DNA from: Clostridium kluyveri
Lineage (GTDB): Bacteria > Bacillota > Clostridia > Clostridiales > Clostridiaceae
DNA: 64,000 bases
Direction of reading: 5' to 3'
NCBI RefSeq assembly: GCF_001902295.1
Contig: NZ_CP018335.1
Coordinates: 2,418,001-2,482,000, forward strand
Both the position numbers and the translations under genes were made by a program. The notes below the pieces were generated by a model, which did no database searches, had not been told where the DNA came from, and saw only the letters and a program-made list of their open reading frames with translations. The first letter of the stretch is position 1; each line of letters opens with the position of its first letter. Shown piece by piece: positions 1-8,179 of the stretch.

Positions 1-1259
1 TCCCCTTGTGATAATGCCTCTTCTACTGCACTATAAAAATCATTATAGTTATCAACAACTTTTATATCATTGCCGTAAACATCCTTCTCCACCACATTAA
101 GGTTGTCAAAACTGTATTCTGTACTGGTACATTCAGGATACTCATCTGTATTCCACCTATGATTTTTGGCAATCTGATCATCGGTTATGTTAAAATAGGA
201 GTGAGAAAGCCTATTTGAGCCATCACTTATAACGGGATCATCCCAGGTAGAATCCAATTGATAATACTCCCCCTGTATTTTCACTATATTCCATGCATGT
301 CCAATCCATTCAGTACCATTATTTGCATCCCCTATCACCATCCTGCACTCTACCCCTGCCGCCACAAGAAGTCTATCCACAGCATCTGCATAACCCTGAC
401 ATACTCCAACTCCATTTATCAAAACCCCATAAGCTGTATAAGAGTCTTCCGGCATATTACCTTTATATGCTCTTTCATCATATTTGGTATTATTAACTAC
501 ATAGTCGTGAAGTACCAGTTCCTTTTGGTAATCTTCCATATCAGAAGTAATTAAAGTGTCTATAAGTTCACTAACCTTTTGCTGCACGATTTTCTCTTTT
601 TCTATTAAACTTTCCTTTGTATCTGTATACTTAAAATTTATAGTAACTTTTGCAGGACTTGTATATTCAACATTGCTTGCTGCTCCTGAATATCTTGTCC
701 TTAAATCAGAATAGTCAATTAATATCTTGTTTATAACATCTAGATTATATTTATCTTTGTCATAATTACTTATATTTAAAATTAAAGTATCTTCATAATT
801 ATACAATGCATCTTTTAATGCATTATAGTATTGTGAATAATTTTCTATATCAATTGAGTTATTTAAATTACTTTTCTGTACTGTAAAATTATATTTTACC
901 CCTTCATTTAATTCTTTACCTTCAACAGATTTTAATCCACTATCTATTACCAAAACATATTGTTTTCCCTCTGCATATGAACTTATAGGAGAAACCTGTA
1001 TTGTATCTGAAGAGGTATTTATAATATTAACTTCTAAAGGCGTACTACTCCCCTGTTCATATACTTTTATAAAATTTTTTGCAGAATCTAAATCAATATC
1101 TTTATTAAAAGTAATAGTCCAGATCTTCTTATCGCTTACAGTAGAGATGCTATTATTGTTCCAAATTTTATATTCTTCTGCAGCATAACATATTTCACCA
1201 GAGGATAACAATATAACTAACATACCTATTATCATAAACTTGTATATTTTTTTAAACAC
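1..1259 (-). CDS. Secreted transglutaminase-like protein with Ig-like domain (3' end cut by window)
   Basis: I translated this by hand from a GTG at 1259, preceded by GGAGGTGA (1264-1271). A hydrophobic signal segment (about residues 5-22, KFMIIGMLVILLSSG) ends near AEEY. Residues about 30-120 read as an SbsA-type Ig-like domain (WTITFNKDI, YVLVIDSGLKS). The C-terminal half is a transglutaminase-like fold with the expected triad in order: Cys in GVCQGYADA, His in GHAWNIV, Asp in LDSTWDDP. Such secreted clostridial proteins are thought to act as cell-wall or surface peptidases/transglutaminases. The frame is open to base 1, so the C-terminus lies outside the window. The substrate is unknown. 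Confidence 0.8.
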   Translation of the reverse strand, partial: MFKKIYKFMIIGMLVILLSSGEICYAAEEYKIWNNNSISTVSDKKIWTITFNKDIDLDSAKNFIKVYEQGSSTPLEVNIINTSSDTIQVSPISSYAEGKQYVLVIDSGLKSVEGKELNEGVKYNFTVQKSNLNNSIDIENYSQYYNALKDALYNYEDTLILNISNYDKDKYNLDVINKILIDYSDLRTRYSGAASNVEYTSPAKVTINFKYTDTKESLIEKEKIVQQKVSELIDTLITSDMEDYQKELVLHDYVVNNTKYDERAYKGNMPEDSYTAYGVLINGVGVCQGYADAVDRLLVAAGVECRMVIGDANNGTEWIGHAWNIVKIQGEYYQLDSTWDDPVISDGSNRLSHSYFNITDDQIAKNHRWNTDEYPECTSTEYSFDNLNVVEKDVYGNDIKVVDNYNDFYSAVEEALSQG

Positions 1260-1320
1260 TTTATCACCTCCATATAATATTTTGGCACACTAAAAACTTT
1301 TAAAATACTCCGGTTAAAAT

Positions 1321-1355
1321 AACTATATTATAGTTGTATTACAAATCAATTAACA
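1321..1355 (-). promoter_or_regulatory. Possible promoter with 15-bp palindrome for the transglutaminase-like gene
   Basis: On the minus strand a perfect TATAAT (1327-1332) lies inside the 15-base palindrome AACTATATTATAGTT (1321-1335), about 65 bases before the GTG. Seventeen bases upstream is only a weak -35 candidate (TGTTAA). The palindrome around the -10 could be an operator. Inference only. Confidence 0.35.
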
Positions 1356-1446
1356 TTTTTCAACATTTTTATTAACACATTTTGTACTTTAAGACTTTAA
1401 TGTAATTTGTCTCTTTCTGGATTGTTATTGATTTTAACATACCTTA

Positions 1447-3291
1447 TTAACTATTAATCAACTGGTTACAGTACATATTGTAATATATGCCCTTTTTCCC
1501 TATTAAATCACTATGATTTCCCACTTCTACTATTGTTCCTCCATCTATTACCATTATAATATCTGAATCTCTAATAGTACTCAATCTATGGGCAATTATA
1601 AAACTGGTTCTTTTCCGTATAAGATTACGCATGGCTCTTTGTATTTTAAGTTCCGTTCTTGTATCCACATTACTTGTAGCTTCATCTAAAACAAGTATGG
1701 AAGGATCTGAAAGTATAGCTCTTGCTATAGCTATTAGCTGCCTCTCTCCCTGACTTAAATTACTTCCCCCTTCCTGTAACATAGTATCATACTTATGAGG
1801 AAATTTCTCAATAAACTGATTTGCACCTGCTGCCTGTGCTGCCTCTTTAACCTGAGAAAAATCTGCATCCAATCTACCATATTTAATATTTTCAAGTATT
1901 GTACCTGTAAAAAGATAGGTATCTTGAAGAACTATGCCAAAACACTTTCTAAGACTATCTCTTGTATAATTTCTTATATCTATTTCATCGATTAAAATTC
2001 TCCCACTGGATACATCATAAAACCTGACAAGCAAATTTACAATAGTTGTCTTCCCTGCTCCTGTAGGTCCAACAAGGGCAACACTTGTGCCCTGATTAAT
2101 ATTAAAATTTATATCGTTTAATATTAGAAAATCTTTTCTATAACTAAAATTTACATTTTCAAAAGTAACCTGTCCGCTTGTATTTTCAAGAGTTACAGCT
2201 TCAGCAGTGTCTTTTATCTCCTCTTTTTCATCCAATATATCAAATACTCTCTCGGCACCGGCAACAGCAGACTGAAGTGTATTAAATATGCTGGCTATAT
2301 CATTTAATGGTCTTGCAAATTGTCTGGAATAACTTAGAAAACTGGCTATAATTCCTATGGTTATAATATTTTTTACAGCCAGAATCCCCCCTACACCAGC
2401 TACAGCAGCAAAACCTATATTGTTTATTACATTCATAATAGGCATTAAGAATCCGGACCAAATTTGAGCTTTCAATCCTACCTGACTTAAACTGTAATTT
2501 ATTTTTTTAAATTCTTCTATAGCCTTCTGCTCATGGTTGAAAGCTTTTACTACATGGATGCCGGATATATTCTCCTCTATATGTCCATTGAGTTTTCCAA
2601 GCTGTACCTGCTGTTCTTTAAATAATACACTGGTATTTTTTGCGATACCCTTAGTAAGAAAAAACACCATAGGCACTGTAATAAGAGTTACAAAAGTCAA
2701 AATAGGACTTAAAATAAGCATCATAATAAAAGATCCTAACACTGTCACTACTGCTGACATAAGTTGAGTAGTGGATTGAGATATGGTAGAACTTACATTT
2801 TCTATATCATTAGTCAATCTGCTCATTATTTCTCCATGAGTATTCATATCAAAAAAAGAAATTGGTAATTTTTGAAGTTTGTCAAATAAGCTTCTTCTAA
2901 GATTCATCACTATTTTCTGAGCAGTACCAGCCATGAGCCACCCCTGAAAAAAAGTCAAAATGGCATCTAATACATATGTAAATAAAAGCAATATAACCAT
3001 TACAGATAGTATATCAAAATTCACTTTTCCCCTTAATTCTGACATAGCATCAATAGACTTTCCTATAAGATAGGGTCCAAGAAGCCCTATGATAGAATCT
3101 ATTATTACAAATATAAATATTATAACTAAAAGTTTTCTTTCACTTCCAAAATACTTCCAAAGTCTAAATAATGTTTTCTTAAAATTTTTTGGTTTTTCCA
3201 CAGGACCAATACTTCCTCTTCCTCTTACTCCTCTTCTCGGTCCCAGAGGCATTTTTATATCACTCTTATTATATTTGTCCCTCTCACCCAT
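1447..3291 (-). CDS. ABC exporter half-transporter, subunit with intact catalytic site
   Basis: A 614-residue type IV (MdlB/LmrA/BmrCD-like) half-transporter: basic N-terminal tail, six-helix transmembrane domain (about 45-340), then an ATPase domain. Seen: Walker A GPTGAGKTT, signature NLSQGERQ (non-canonical LSQGE), Walker B ILVLDEATS with catalytic Glu, and H-loop IIAHRLST. It starts 2 bases after the stop of the partner gene, with GGAGGT inside the partner's end, so the two are cotranscribed and presumably form a heterodimer in the membrane. In heterodimeric exporters one ATP site is degenerate. This subunit supplies the good Walker B and the altered signature, fitting that scheme. Substrate unknown; drugs, lipids or peptides are typical. 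Confidence 0.9.
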   Translation of the reverse strand: MGERDKYNKSDIKMPLGPRRGVRGRGSIGPVEKPKNFKKTLFRLWKYFGSERKLLVIIFIFVIIDSIIGLLGPYLIGKSIDAMSELRGKVNFDILSVMVILLLFTYVLDAILTFFQGWLMAGTAQKIVMNLRRSLFDKLQKLPISFFDMNTHGEIMSRLTNDIENVSSTISQSTTQLMSAVVTVLGSFIMMLILSPILTFVTLITVPMVFFLTKGIAKNTSVLFKEQQVQLGKLNGHIEENISGIHVVKAFNHEQKAIEEFKKINYSLSQVGLKAQIWSGFLMPIMNVINNIGFAAVAGVGGILAVKNIITIGIIASFLSYSRQFARPLNDIASIFNTLQSAVAGAERVFDILDEKEEIKDTAEAVTLENTSGQVTFENVNFSYRKDFLILNDINFNINQGTSVALVGPTGAGKTTIVNLLVRFYDVSSGRILIDEIDIRNYTRDSLRKCFGIVLQDTYLFTGTILENIKYGRLDADFSQVKEAAQAAGANQFIEKFPHKYDTMLQEGGSNLSQGERQLIAIARAILSDPSILVLDEATSNVDTRTELKIQRAMRNLIRKRTSFIIAHRLSTIRDSDIIMVIDGGTIVEVGNHSDLIGKKGIYYNMYCNQLINS

Positions 3292-3292
3292 A

Positions 3293-5011
3293 TTAAATTA
3301 CCTCCTTTCCAACCTGAGACAAGAAAATATCTTTATAAACTTCACAATTTTTCATAAGCTGGCCATGGTTTCCCATACCCACCAACTTTCCTTCATCCAG
3401 CACGATTATCTTATCTGCAGATATTACAGATGATATTTTCTGGGCAATTATTATACAAGTCAAATTATTTGAATATTTTTTAAGCTTTTCTCTTATCTTA
3501 ACTTCGGTTGATGCATCTACAGCACTTGTACAATCATCCAGTATGAGTATTTCAGGTTTTTTAATCAAGGCTCGAGCTATGGAAACCCGCTGTTTTTGAC
3601 CTCCTGAAAAATTCACTCCTCCCTGTCCAAGTTTTGTATTGTATTGTTCCGGAAATCCAGAGATAAACTCATCCGCTTCTGCAATTTCAGCTGCCTTCTT
3701 AACCTCTTCCAGCGAGGCATTCTCTTTACCCCATCTTATATTTTCCAGAACACTTCCTGTAAACAGCATTGTCTTCTGGGGTACAAGGGCTATTTTTTCT
3801 CTTAAAATTCTTTTATTTATATCCCGTACATCTACTCCATCAACTTTTACCCTACCAGAGACAGCATCATAAAATCCTGGAATAAGATTTACAAGACTGC
3901 TTTTGCCTGAACCTGTAGCTCCAATAATGCCTAAGGTTTCCCCTTGCATGCAGGTAAAACTAATATTATGGATAACTTCATGGCCGTTTGCATAAGAAAA
4001 ACTCACATCTTCAAAATCTACCCTTCCAATTTCTCTTAAATTTGAAACACCTTCATTAAAATTAATACTGCTTTTTTCCTCAATTATTTCAAAAATACGT
4101 ATTGCAGAAGCTTTAGATCTTACAAACATATTAAAAACTGCAGATATCATCATAATTGAAAATAATATTTGGGTCATATAATTTGTAAATGCAATTATTT
4201 GTCCTACCTGCATACTTCCACTGTTGACATATTTTCCTCCAATCCACAAAACACATGCTATTCCTATATTTATAACCAGGCTTCTAGTAGGAGAAAATAC
4301 AGCCATTACACGCATTGCAAGGGCAGATAATCTTCCTAATTCCTCGTTTGCCTCTTTAAATCTTTCATTTTCATAATCAAACCTGTTGAAGGCTTTTACT
4401 ACCCTTACACCAGATAAATACTCTCTCATCACAGAATTTACCCTATCTAAAGCTATCTGAACCTTCATAAAATACGGGTATCCTATATTCATATTGAAAA
4501 ATATAAATACAGCTACAATTGGTATTACAATGAAAAGTATTACTGCCAGGTGTAAATCAAGCCTTGATGCCATAATAATACTTCCAATACACACAAGAGG
4601 TGATTTTACAAATATTCTCATAAGCCCATTTACAAAATTTTGCACTTGAGTCACATCATTTGTAAGACGTGTTATAAGAGAACTATTTTCAAATTTATCA
4701 ATGCTGTCAAAAGAAAAACTTTGAATCTTTTCAAATAAATCTGCCCTTAACTCCGCACTAAATTTTTGAGACACCCTCCCAGATAGTATATTGCGTCCCG
4801 AGGCTCCCAATGCCCCTACAACTGTGACCATAAGCATTATCAAACCTTTTTGAATTACATAGTCCATCTGTTTGTTTGCCACACCTATATCAACTATTTT
4901 GGACATTATAGTAGGCTGCATTAAATCACATAATGCCTCAATAGAAAGAAAAAATATAGCAAGGCAGAATCCTTTCCAGTAATTATTTATATATTTTTTC
5001 ATCAATTCCAA
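3293..5011 (-). CDS. ABC exporter half-transporter, subunit with degenerate catalytic site
   Basis: Partner of the downstream subunit: six-helix domain then ATPase domain with Walker A GATGSGKSS, signature NFSGGQKQR, Walker B ILILDDCTS (Asp in place of catalytic Glu) and IIAQKISS in the H-loop (Gln in place of His). Both losses mark the non-hydrolysing site of heterodimeric exporters such as BmrCD and TM287/288. Start choice: AGGGGTG lies 6 bases before a TTG at 5011, giving MELMKKYINN. In-frame ATGs at 5041 and 5029 lack a good ribosome site. The gene leads a two-gene operon; its upstream region is bounded by an IS110 element. Confidence 0.85.
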   Translation of the reverse strand: MELMKKYINNYWKGFCLAIFFLSIEALCDLMQPTIMSKIVDIGVANKQMDYVIQKGLIMLMVTVVGALGASGRNILSGRVSQKFSAELRADLFEKIQSFSFDSIDKFENSSLITRLTNDVTQVQNFVNGLMRIFVKSPLVCIGSIIMASRLDLHLAVILFIVIPIVAVFIFFNMNIGYPYFMKVQIALDRVNSVMREYLSGVRVVKAFNRFDYENERFKEANEELGRLSALAMRVMAVFSPTRSLVINIGIACVLWIGGKYVNSGSMQVGQIIAFTNYMTQILFSIMMISAVFNMFVRSKASAIRIFEIIEEKSSINFNEGVSNLREIGRVDFEDVSFSYANGHEVIHNISFTCMQGETLGIIGATGSGKSSLVNLIPGFYDAVSGRVKVDGVDVRDINKRILREKIALVPQKTMLFTGSVLENIRWGKENASLEEVKKAAEIAEADEFISGFPEQYNTKLGQGGVNFSGGQKQRVSIARALIKKPEILILDDCTSAVDASTEVKIREKLKKYSNNLTCIIIAQKISSVISADKIIVLDEGKLVGMGNHGQLMKNCEVYKDIFLSQVGKEVI

Positions 5012-5253
5012 TTTATACACCCCTAACATTACTCTATCCATTAATAATATTATTTCTATAAAATAAATTCAAATATAATATTTAAAATAATGCAAAAATG
5101 AAGATTATATTGTATAATTATCTAAAAATATATTGTTTTATTATGTAAACTCATATTTGATTCTAAAATTTTATTCCCAGAGACTAACTATATGAAGTCA
5201 AGTTAAAAATCAAAAGATTTTTATAGTTATTTAATTGAAAAAAGAAAGCATGA

Positions 5254-5282
5254 CAAAAAGAGCAATGGAAAATTGCTTTTTG
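5254..5282 (-). terminator. Hairpin downstream of the IS110 transposase
   Basis: Arms CAAAAAG(A)GCAAT and ATTGCTTTTTG. Reading leftward, GCAAT..ATTGC is followed by TCTTTTTG, which resembles an intrinsic terminator about 27 bases past the transposase stop. Confidence 0.45.
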
Positions 5283-5308
5283 AAAAATATTAATTTTTAT
5301 GGATAAGT

Positions 5309-6487
5309 TTATATTTGTGGAGCAAAAGTTGCATTGGTCTTTAGAAGATGAAATATTATACGTATCAATTTTTTAGCAACATGGCTCATGGCAACATAAT
5401 AGTGCTTGCCTTCAGAGCGTTTCTTCGACAAATATGCAGAGAAAGTGGCATCTCTCATTGAAACAGTTCTCCCAGCCATAAGTATGGCCCATCTAAGGTA
5501 GGCAGAACCCCGTTTGACCATGGGTGTATGGGATGCAGTGTACTTTCCAGATTGATAGGTGGAGGGATCTAATCCGGCAAAGGCCAGGAGTTTACAGGGA
5601 GTGGTGAATCTTTTAATATCGCCGATTTCTGCCAATATTATAGCTGCCAGGGTATATGAAATTCCTGGAATACTAATAAGTGGGGAATTGATCTCAACAA
5701 CGATTTCTTTTATGAGAAGCTCTAAGGAATCAATCTCGTGTTGTACTGACTGTATTAACCTAATGGTTTGCTTGAGTTCAAAACTTAGAGACCTTGAGTT
5801 AGTGCCAATAGAATTTGCAGCAGACTCCTTTAGAGAAATAGCTTTATCTTTTCCATACTTGCCCTTGGAAGCTGTATTTAGTATGTTTGTTAGCTTGGTC
5901 AGGTGGCAGGCAGCTATATCTTTTGGGCTTGGAAGTATGGATAAAAGGGCATAGGAAGAAGATTGATGAATTGACCAAAAAAGATCGGGCAGCTCGGGGA
6001 ACATAATATCTACCAATCTATTGACAGATGTTTTCAACTTAGACCTATATCCAATTAAGCGATATCTATGCCTGGTTAATGACTTTAGCTCTTGAATCTG
6101 GTATGATACAGGAGAATAGGATTTTGTATCATCAGAAAAGAGCATTTTAGCAATAACCAATGCATCCGTTTTATCAGTCTTAGTTTTTCTAAGAGACTGG
6201 GCTTTACGGAAGAGATTTGTAGCTAAAGGGTTGAGAATGGAGAGCTTGAAGCCTTTAGCATACAAAAAGTTTTGGAGATTGGTGCTGTAATGACCTGTTG
6301 ATTCAAGTCCTATTTTTACGTTGGAAATATCCTTGTCAGGCAGAATGGAAAGTATTGAAGAATAAAGTAATTCAAACCCTTGACGGGAATTGGATATACG
6401 TAAAGAATCATTATAAACAACACCATCTGAATCTATAATACAGCAATCATGTTTGTTTTTTGCTATATCTATACCAATATAAATCAT
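5309..6487 (-). CDS. IS110-family transposase (DEDD/RuvC-like plus Tnp_20 domain)
   Basis: 392 residues, the usual IS110 length. The N-terminal RuvC-like domain shows GIDIAK (Asp), GLESTGHY (Glu) and TDKTDALVIA (Asp, Asp). The C-terminal Transposase_20 domain shows IPGISYTLAAIILAEIGD, then LAFAGLDPS and KRGSAYLRWAI with the serine thought to attack DNA. Ribosome site AAGGAG precedes ATG at 6487. The family catalyses RNA-guided (bridge RNA) recombination in characterised members. The reading frame is intact, so the element may still be active. It lies between the exporter operon and the zinc-ribbon gene without breaking a recognisable gene. Confidence 0.93.
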   Translation of the reverse strand: MIYIGIDIAKNKHDCCIIDSDGVVYNDSLRISNSRQGFELLYSSILSILPDKDISNVKIGLESTGHYSTNLQNFLYAKGFKLSILNPLATNLFRKAQSLRKTKTDKTDALVIAKMLFSDDTKSYSPVSYQIQELKSLTRHRYRLIGYRSKLKTSVNRLVDIMFPELPDLFWSIHQSSSYALLSILPSPKDIAACHLTKLTNILNTASKGKYGKDKAISLKESAANSIGTNSRSLSFELKQTIRLIQSVQHEIDSLELLIKEIVVEINSPLISIPGISYTLAAIILAEIGDIKRFTTPCKLLAFAGLDPSTYQSGKYTASHTPMVKRGSAYLRWAILMAGRTVSMRDATFSAYLSKKRSEGKHYYVAMSHVAKKLIRIIFHLLKTNATFAPQI

Positions 6488-6595
6488 AAGAACAACTCCT
6501 TTATAGTATTATACGCCATGTTCCACAAATCTCATGCAAATGTATCCTTGCTATATATAAAACGTCATGCGTTATCTAACTAATTAACAGATAAG

Positions 6596-6669
6596 CATAA
6601 GACAGTGGTTAGATCCTCAATTAAAATAGTCCAGCTATAGGTGATAAAACTAATCCACAGCGTCTTATG
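6596..6669 (-). ncRNA. Candidate IS110 bridge RNA stem-loop
   Basis: Just upstream of the transposase (its left-end side) is a long imperfect stem: CATAAGAC (6596-6603) pairs with GTCTTATG (6662-6669), and GTGGTTAG (6605-6612) pairs with CTAATCCAC (6650-6658) with one bulge. The 37-base interior also contains ATAG-TCCAG-CTAT. IS110-group elements are known to encode a bridge RNA in this position and on the transposase strand. That this hairpin is one of its loops is inference. Confidence 0.45.
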
Positions 6670-6702
6670 ATAATTATAGTAAAAATCTCTAAGAAAGGAA
6701 AA

Positions 6703-6735
6703 GTATAATGAATTTTTACTATATGTTCATTATAC
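6703..6735 (+). promoter_or_regulatory. Inverted repeat just before the zinc-ribbon gene
   Basis: Perfect 10-base arms GTATAATGAA (6703-6712) and TTCATTATAC (6726-6735) end directly before the AAGGTGAT ribosome site of the next gene. They could form an mRNA hairpin or be an operator. The left arm also contains a TATAAT-like box. Confidence 0.4.
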
Positions 6736-6747
6736 AAGGTGATAACT

Positions 6748-7134
6748 TTGAACAAATTTTTAAATAAAATTTCCTATTATTTCAGAGACAGCTATGGTAT
6801 GGATAAACTTTCTAAACATCTTTATATTGGAGGAATTATAATTCTCCTTATAAGACCTGCCTACACATTAGGGCTTGTATTTATAATATACAGCAGCTGG
6901 AGATGTATTTCAAAGAATAAATATAAAAGGTTCACGGAGTTACAGGCTTATGAGAATTTTATTTCGCCTTTAATTTATAAAGTAAAAAATTTTATAAATT
7001 CAAATAATCCACATAATCCCTATAAAGTATTCAAATGTCCAAATTGTGCTCAAAAATTGAGAGTACCAAAAAAAAAGGGGAGAATAACTATAACCTGCAA
7101 AAACTGCGGAACTTCATTTAAAGGTAAATCTTGA
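6748..7134 (+). CDS. Membrane-anchored zinc-ribbon protein of unknown function
   Basis: Start chosen at TTG 6748 because AAGGTGAT (6736-6743) sits at good spacing; an upstream in-frame GTG (6739) overlaps that site. The protein has a basic N-terminus, a hydrophobic hairpin at about residues 25-55 (YIGGIIILLIRPAYTLGLVFIIYSSW), a basic linker, and a C-terminal zinc ribbon FKCPNCAQKLRVP...ITCKNCGTSF with two CxxC pairs. Similar small proteins are common in clostridia but have no assigned role. A terminator follows, so it is probably monocistronic. Confidence 0.75.
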   Translation: MNKFLNKISYYFRDSYGMDKLSKHLYIGGIIILLIRPAYTLGLVFIIYSSWRCISKNKYKRFTELQAYENFISPLIYKVKNFINSNNPHNPYKVFKCPNCAQKLRVPKKKGRITITCKNCGTSFKGKS

Positions 7135-7197
7135 TAACCTGACATAGGTAAAATAATTGAAGGGTTTATATTAATTTTTCTCATTGGACTAAAATTT

Positions 7198-7231
7198 AGG
7201 TGAGCATTTTCTCAATTAATAATGCTCACCT
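7198..7231 (+). terminator. Hairpin after the zinc-ribbon gene
   Basis: Perfect 11-base arms AGGTGAGCATT and AATGCTCACCT with a 12-base loop, about 65 bases past the stop. The U-tract is weak (TTACATCTTATT). Confidence 0.55.
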
Positions 7232-7328
7232 TACATCTTATTATATAATTTATCCGATCGCTACCATTGCTAACACCCCATCTTCTATCAAAATGGAGGA
7301 TAAGCAGTGCTACGCGCCTGGATAAGTT

Positions 7329-7389
7329 CTTCTAAGGTTCAGCTGGAGAAAAGCAGTTCTTATAAGCAAACTCCACCTGAACCTAAGAA
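7329..7389. repeat. Palindromic dispersed repeat, copy A
   Basis: Arms TCTAAGGTTCAGCTGGAG and CTCCACCTGAACCTAAGA enclose a loop resembling AAAAGCAGTTCTTATAAGCAAA. The same sequence, including loop and flanks, recurs inverted in the window at 26428-26505, and a tail fragment recurs at 41975-41993. It begins about 10 bases past the stop of the ssuB-like gene. No U-tract follows either arm, so it is not an ordinary terminator. Confidence 0.7.
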
Positions 7390-7399
7390 TCACTTGATT

Positions 7400-8179
7400 T
7401 TAATGTTTATTGGCTAAATGTAACTTTTCAAGTATTTGTTTTCTGATCTCAATAAATTCGGATTCATTTCTATTTCTAGGCCTGTTAATTTTTACTTCTA
7501 CCACATCCTCTATTTTTCCTGGACGTGGAGTCATAATTACTATTCTATCACTGAGATAAATTGCCTCATCTACATCATGGGTAACAAGCACTATAGTTGT
7601 TCCTCTTTTTTGCCAGAGTTCTATTAATTTATCCTGTAAATCCATTCTCGTAAAAGCATCCAACGCACCTAAAGGTTCGTCAAGAAGCAGTACTTTGGGA
7701 TTATTTATAAGTGCACGGGCAAGAGAAGCTCTTTGGGCCATCCCTCCTGAAACCTGGTGAGGATATGATTTCTCAAATCCCTGAAGTCCTGTAAGTTTTA
7801 TATATTCTTCAACTTCACCTTTATGTTCTCTATAAATCTTTCTGGCCTTAAGTCCTGCTGCAATATTATTTTCAATGGTTTCCCAGGGAAATAAATTTGC
7901 CTGTTGAAATACATATCCTCTTTCAAAATTAGTGCTTTCTATCTTTTTATCATCTAAAAACAACTCTCCAGACTGAGGCTTATCAAGGCCTGCTATAAGT
8001 CTCATAAGCGTTGTCTTGCCGCACCCGGATGATCCTACAAATGAAATAAACTCTCCCGCTCTAATACTTAGATTTACATTACGCAAGGCTTCAACTAAAT
8101 TGCCATTTGCATCTATATAAGTTCTATCTACATTTTTTATTTCAATAGCAGCATTATTGAAAGCTGGAGATTTTTTCAT
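7400..8179 (-). CDS. NitT/TauT-family ABC importer ATPase (SsuB/TauB-like)
   Basis: ATPase of a sulfonate/nitrate/taurine-class importer. Seen: Walker A GSSGCGKTT, Q-loop VFQQANLFPW, signature VSGGMAQR, Walker B LLLDEPLGALD, H-loop VTHDVDEA. Start chosen at ATG 8179 (MKKSPAFN) with AAGGGGG upstream; this overlaps the permease stop as ATGA, giving translational coupling. It is the last gene of a metY-SBP-permease-ATPase run, so the complex probably imports an organosulfur compound feeding the adjacent MetY enzymes. The exact substrate cannot be read. Confidence 0.88.
   Translation of the reverse strand: MKKSPAFNNAAIEIKNVDRTYIDANGNLVEALRNVNLSIRAGEFISFVGSSGCGKTTLMRLIAGLDKPQSGELFLDDKKIESTNFERGYVFQQANLFPWETIENNIAAGLKARKIYREHKGEVEEYIKLTGLQGFEKSYPHQVSGGMAQRASLARALINNPKVLLLDEPLGALDAFTRMDLQDKLIELWQKRGTTIVLVTHDVDEAIYLSDRIVIMTPRPGKIEDVVEVKINRPRNRNESEFIEIRKQILEKLHLANKH

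Larger units (their letters stand above)
5200..6695 (-). mobile_element. IS110-family insertion sequence (ends approximate)
   Basis: Defined by the transposase at 5309-6487 plus its flanks. IS110 elements usually lack terminal inverted repeats and target duplications, so exact ends cannot be read here. The right limit must lie before the 6703-6735 hairpin of the next gene, and the left limit lies between the exporter promoter region and 5309. A second copy elsewhere in the genome would fix the ends. Confidence 0.55.

Noticed and set aside
6708..6767. 19-codon leader ORF (ATG 6708, AGAAAGG upstream) overlapping the zinc-ribbon gene start
   Set aside because: It overlaps the inverted repeat and the real gene in another frame. 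It is too short to support, with no regulatory codons.
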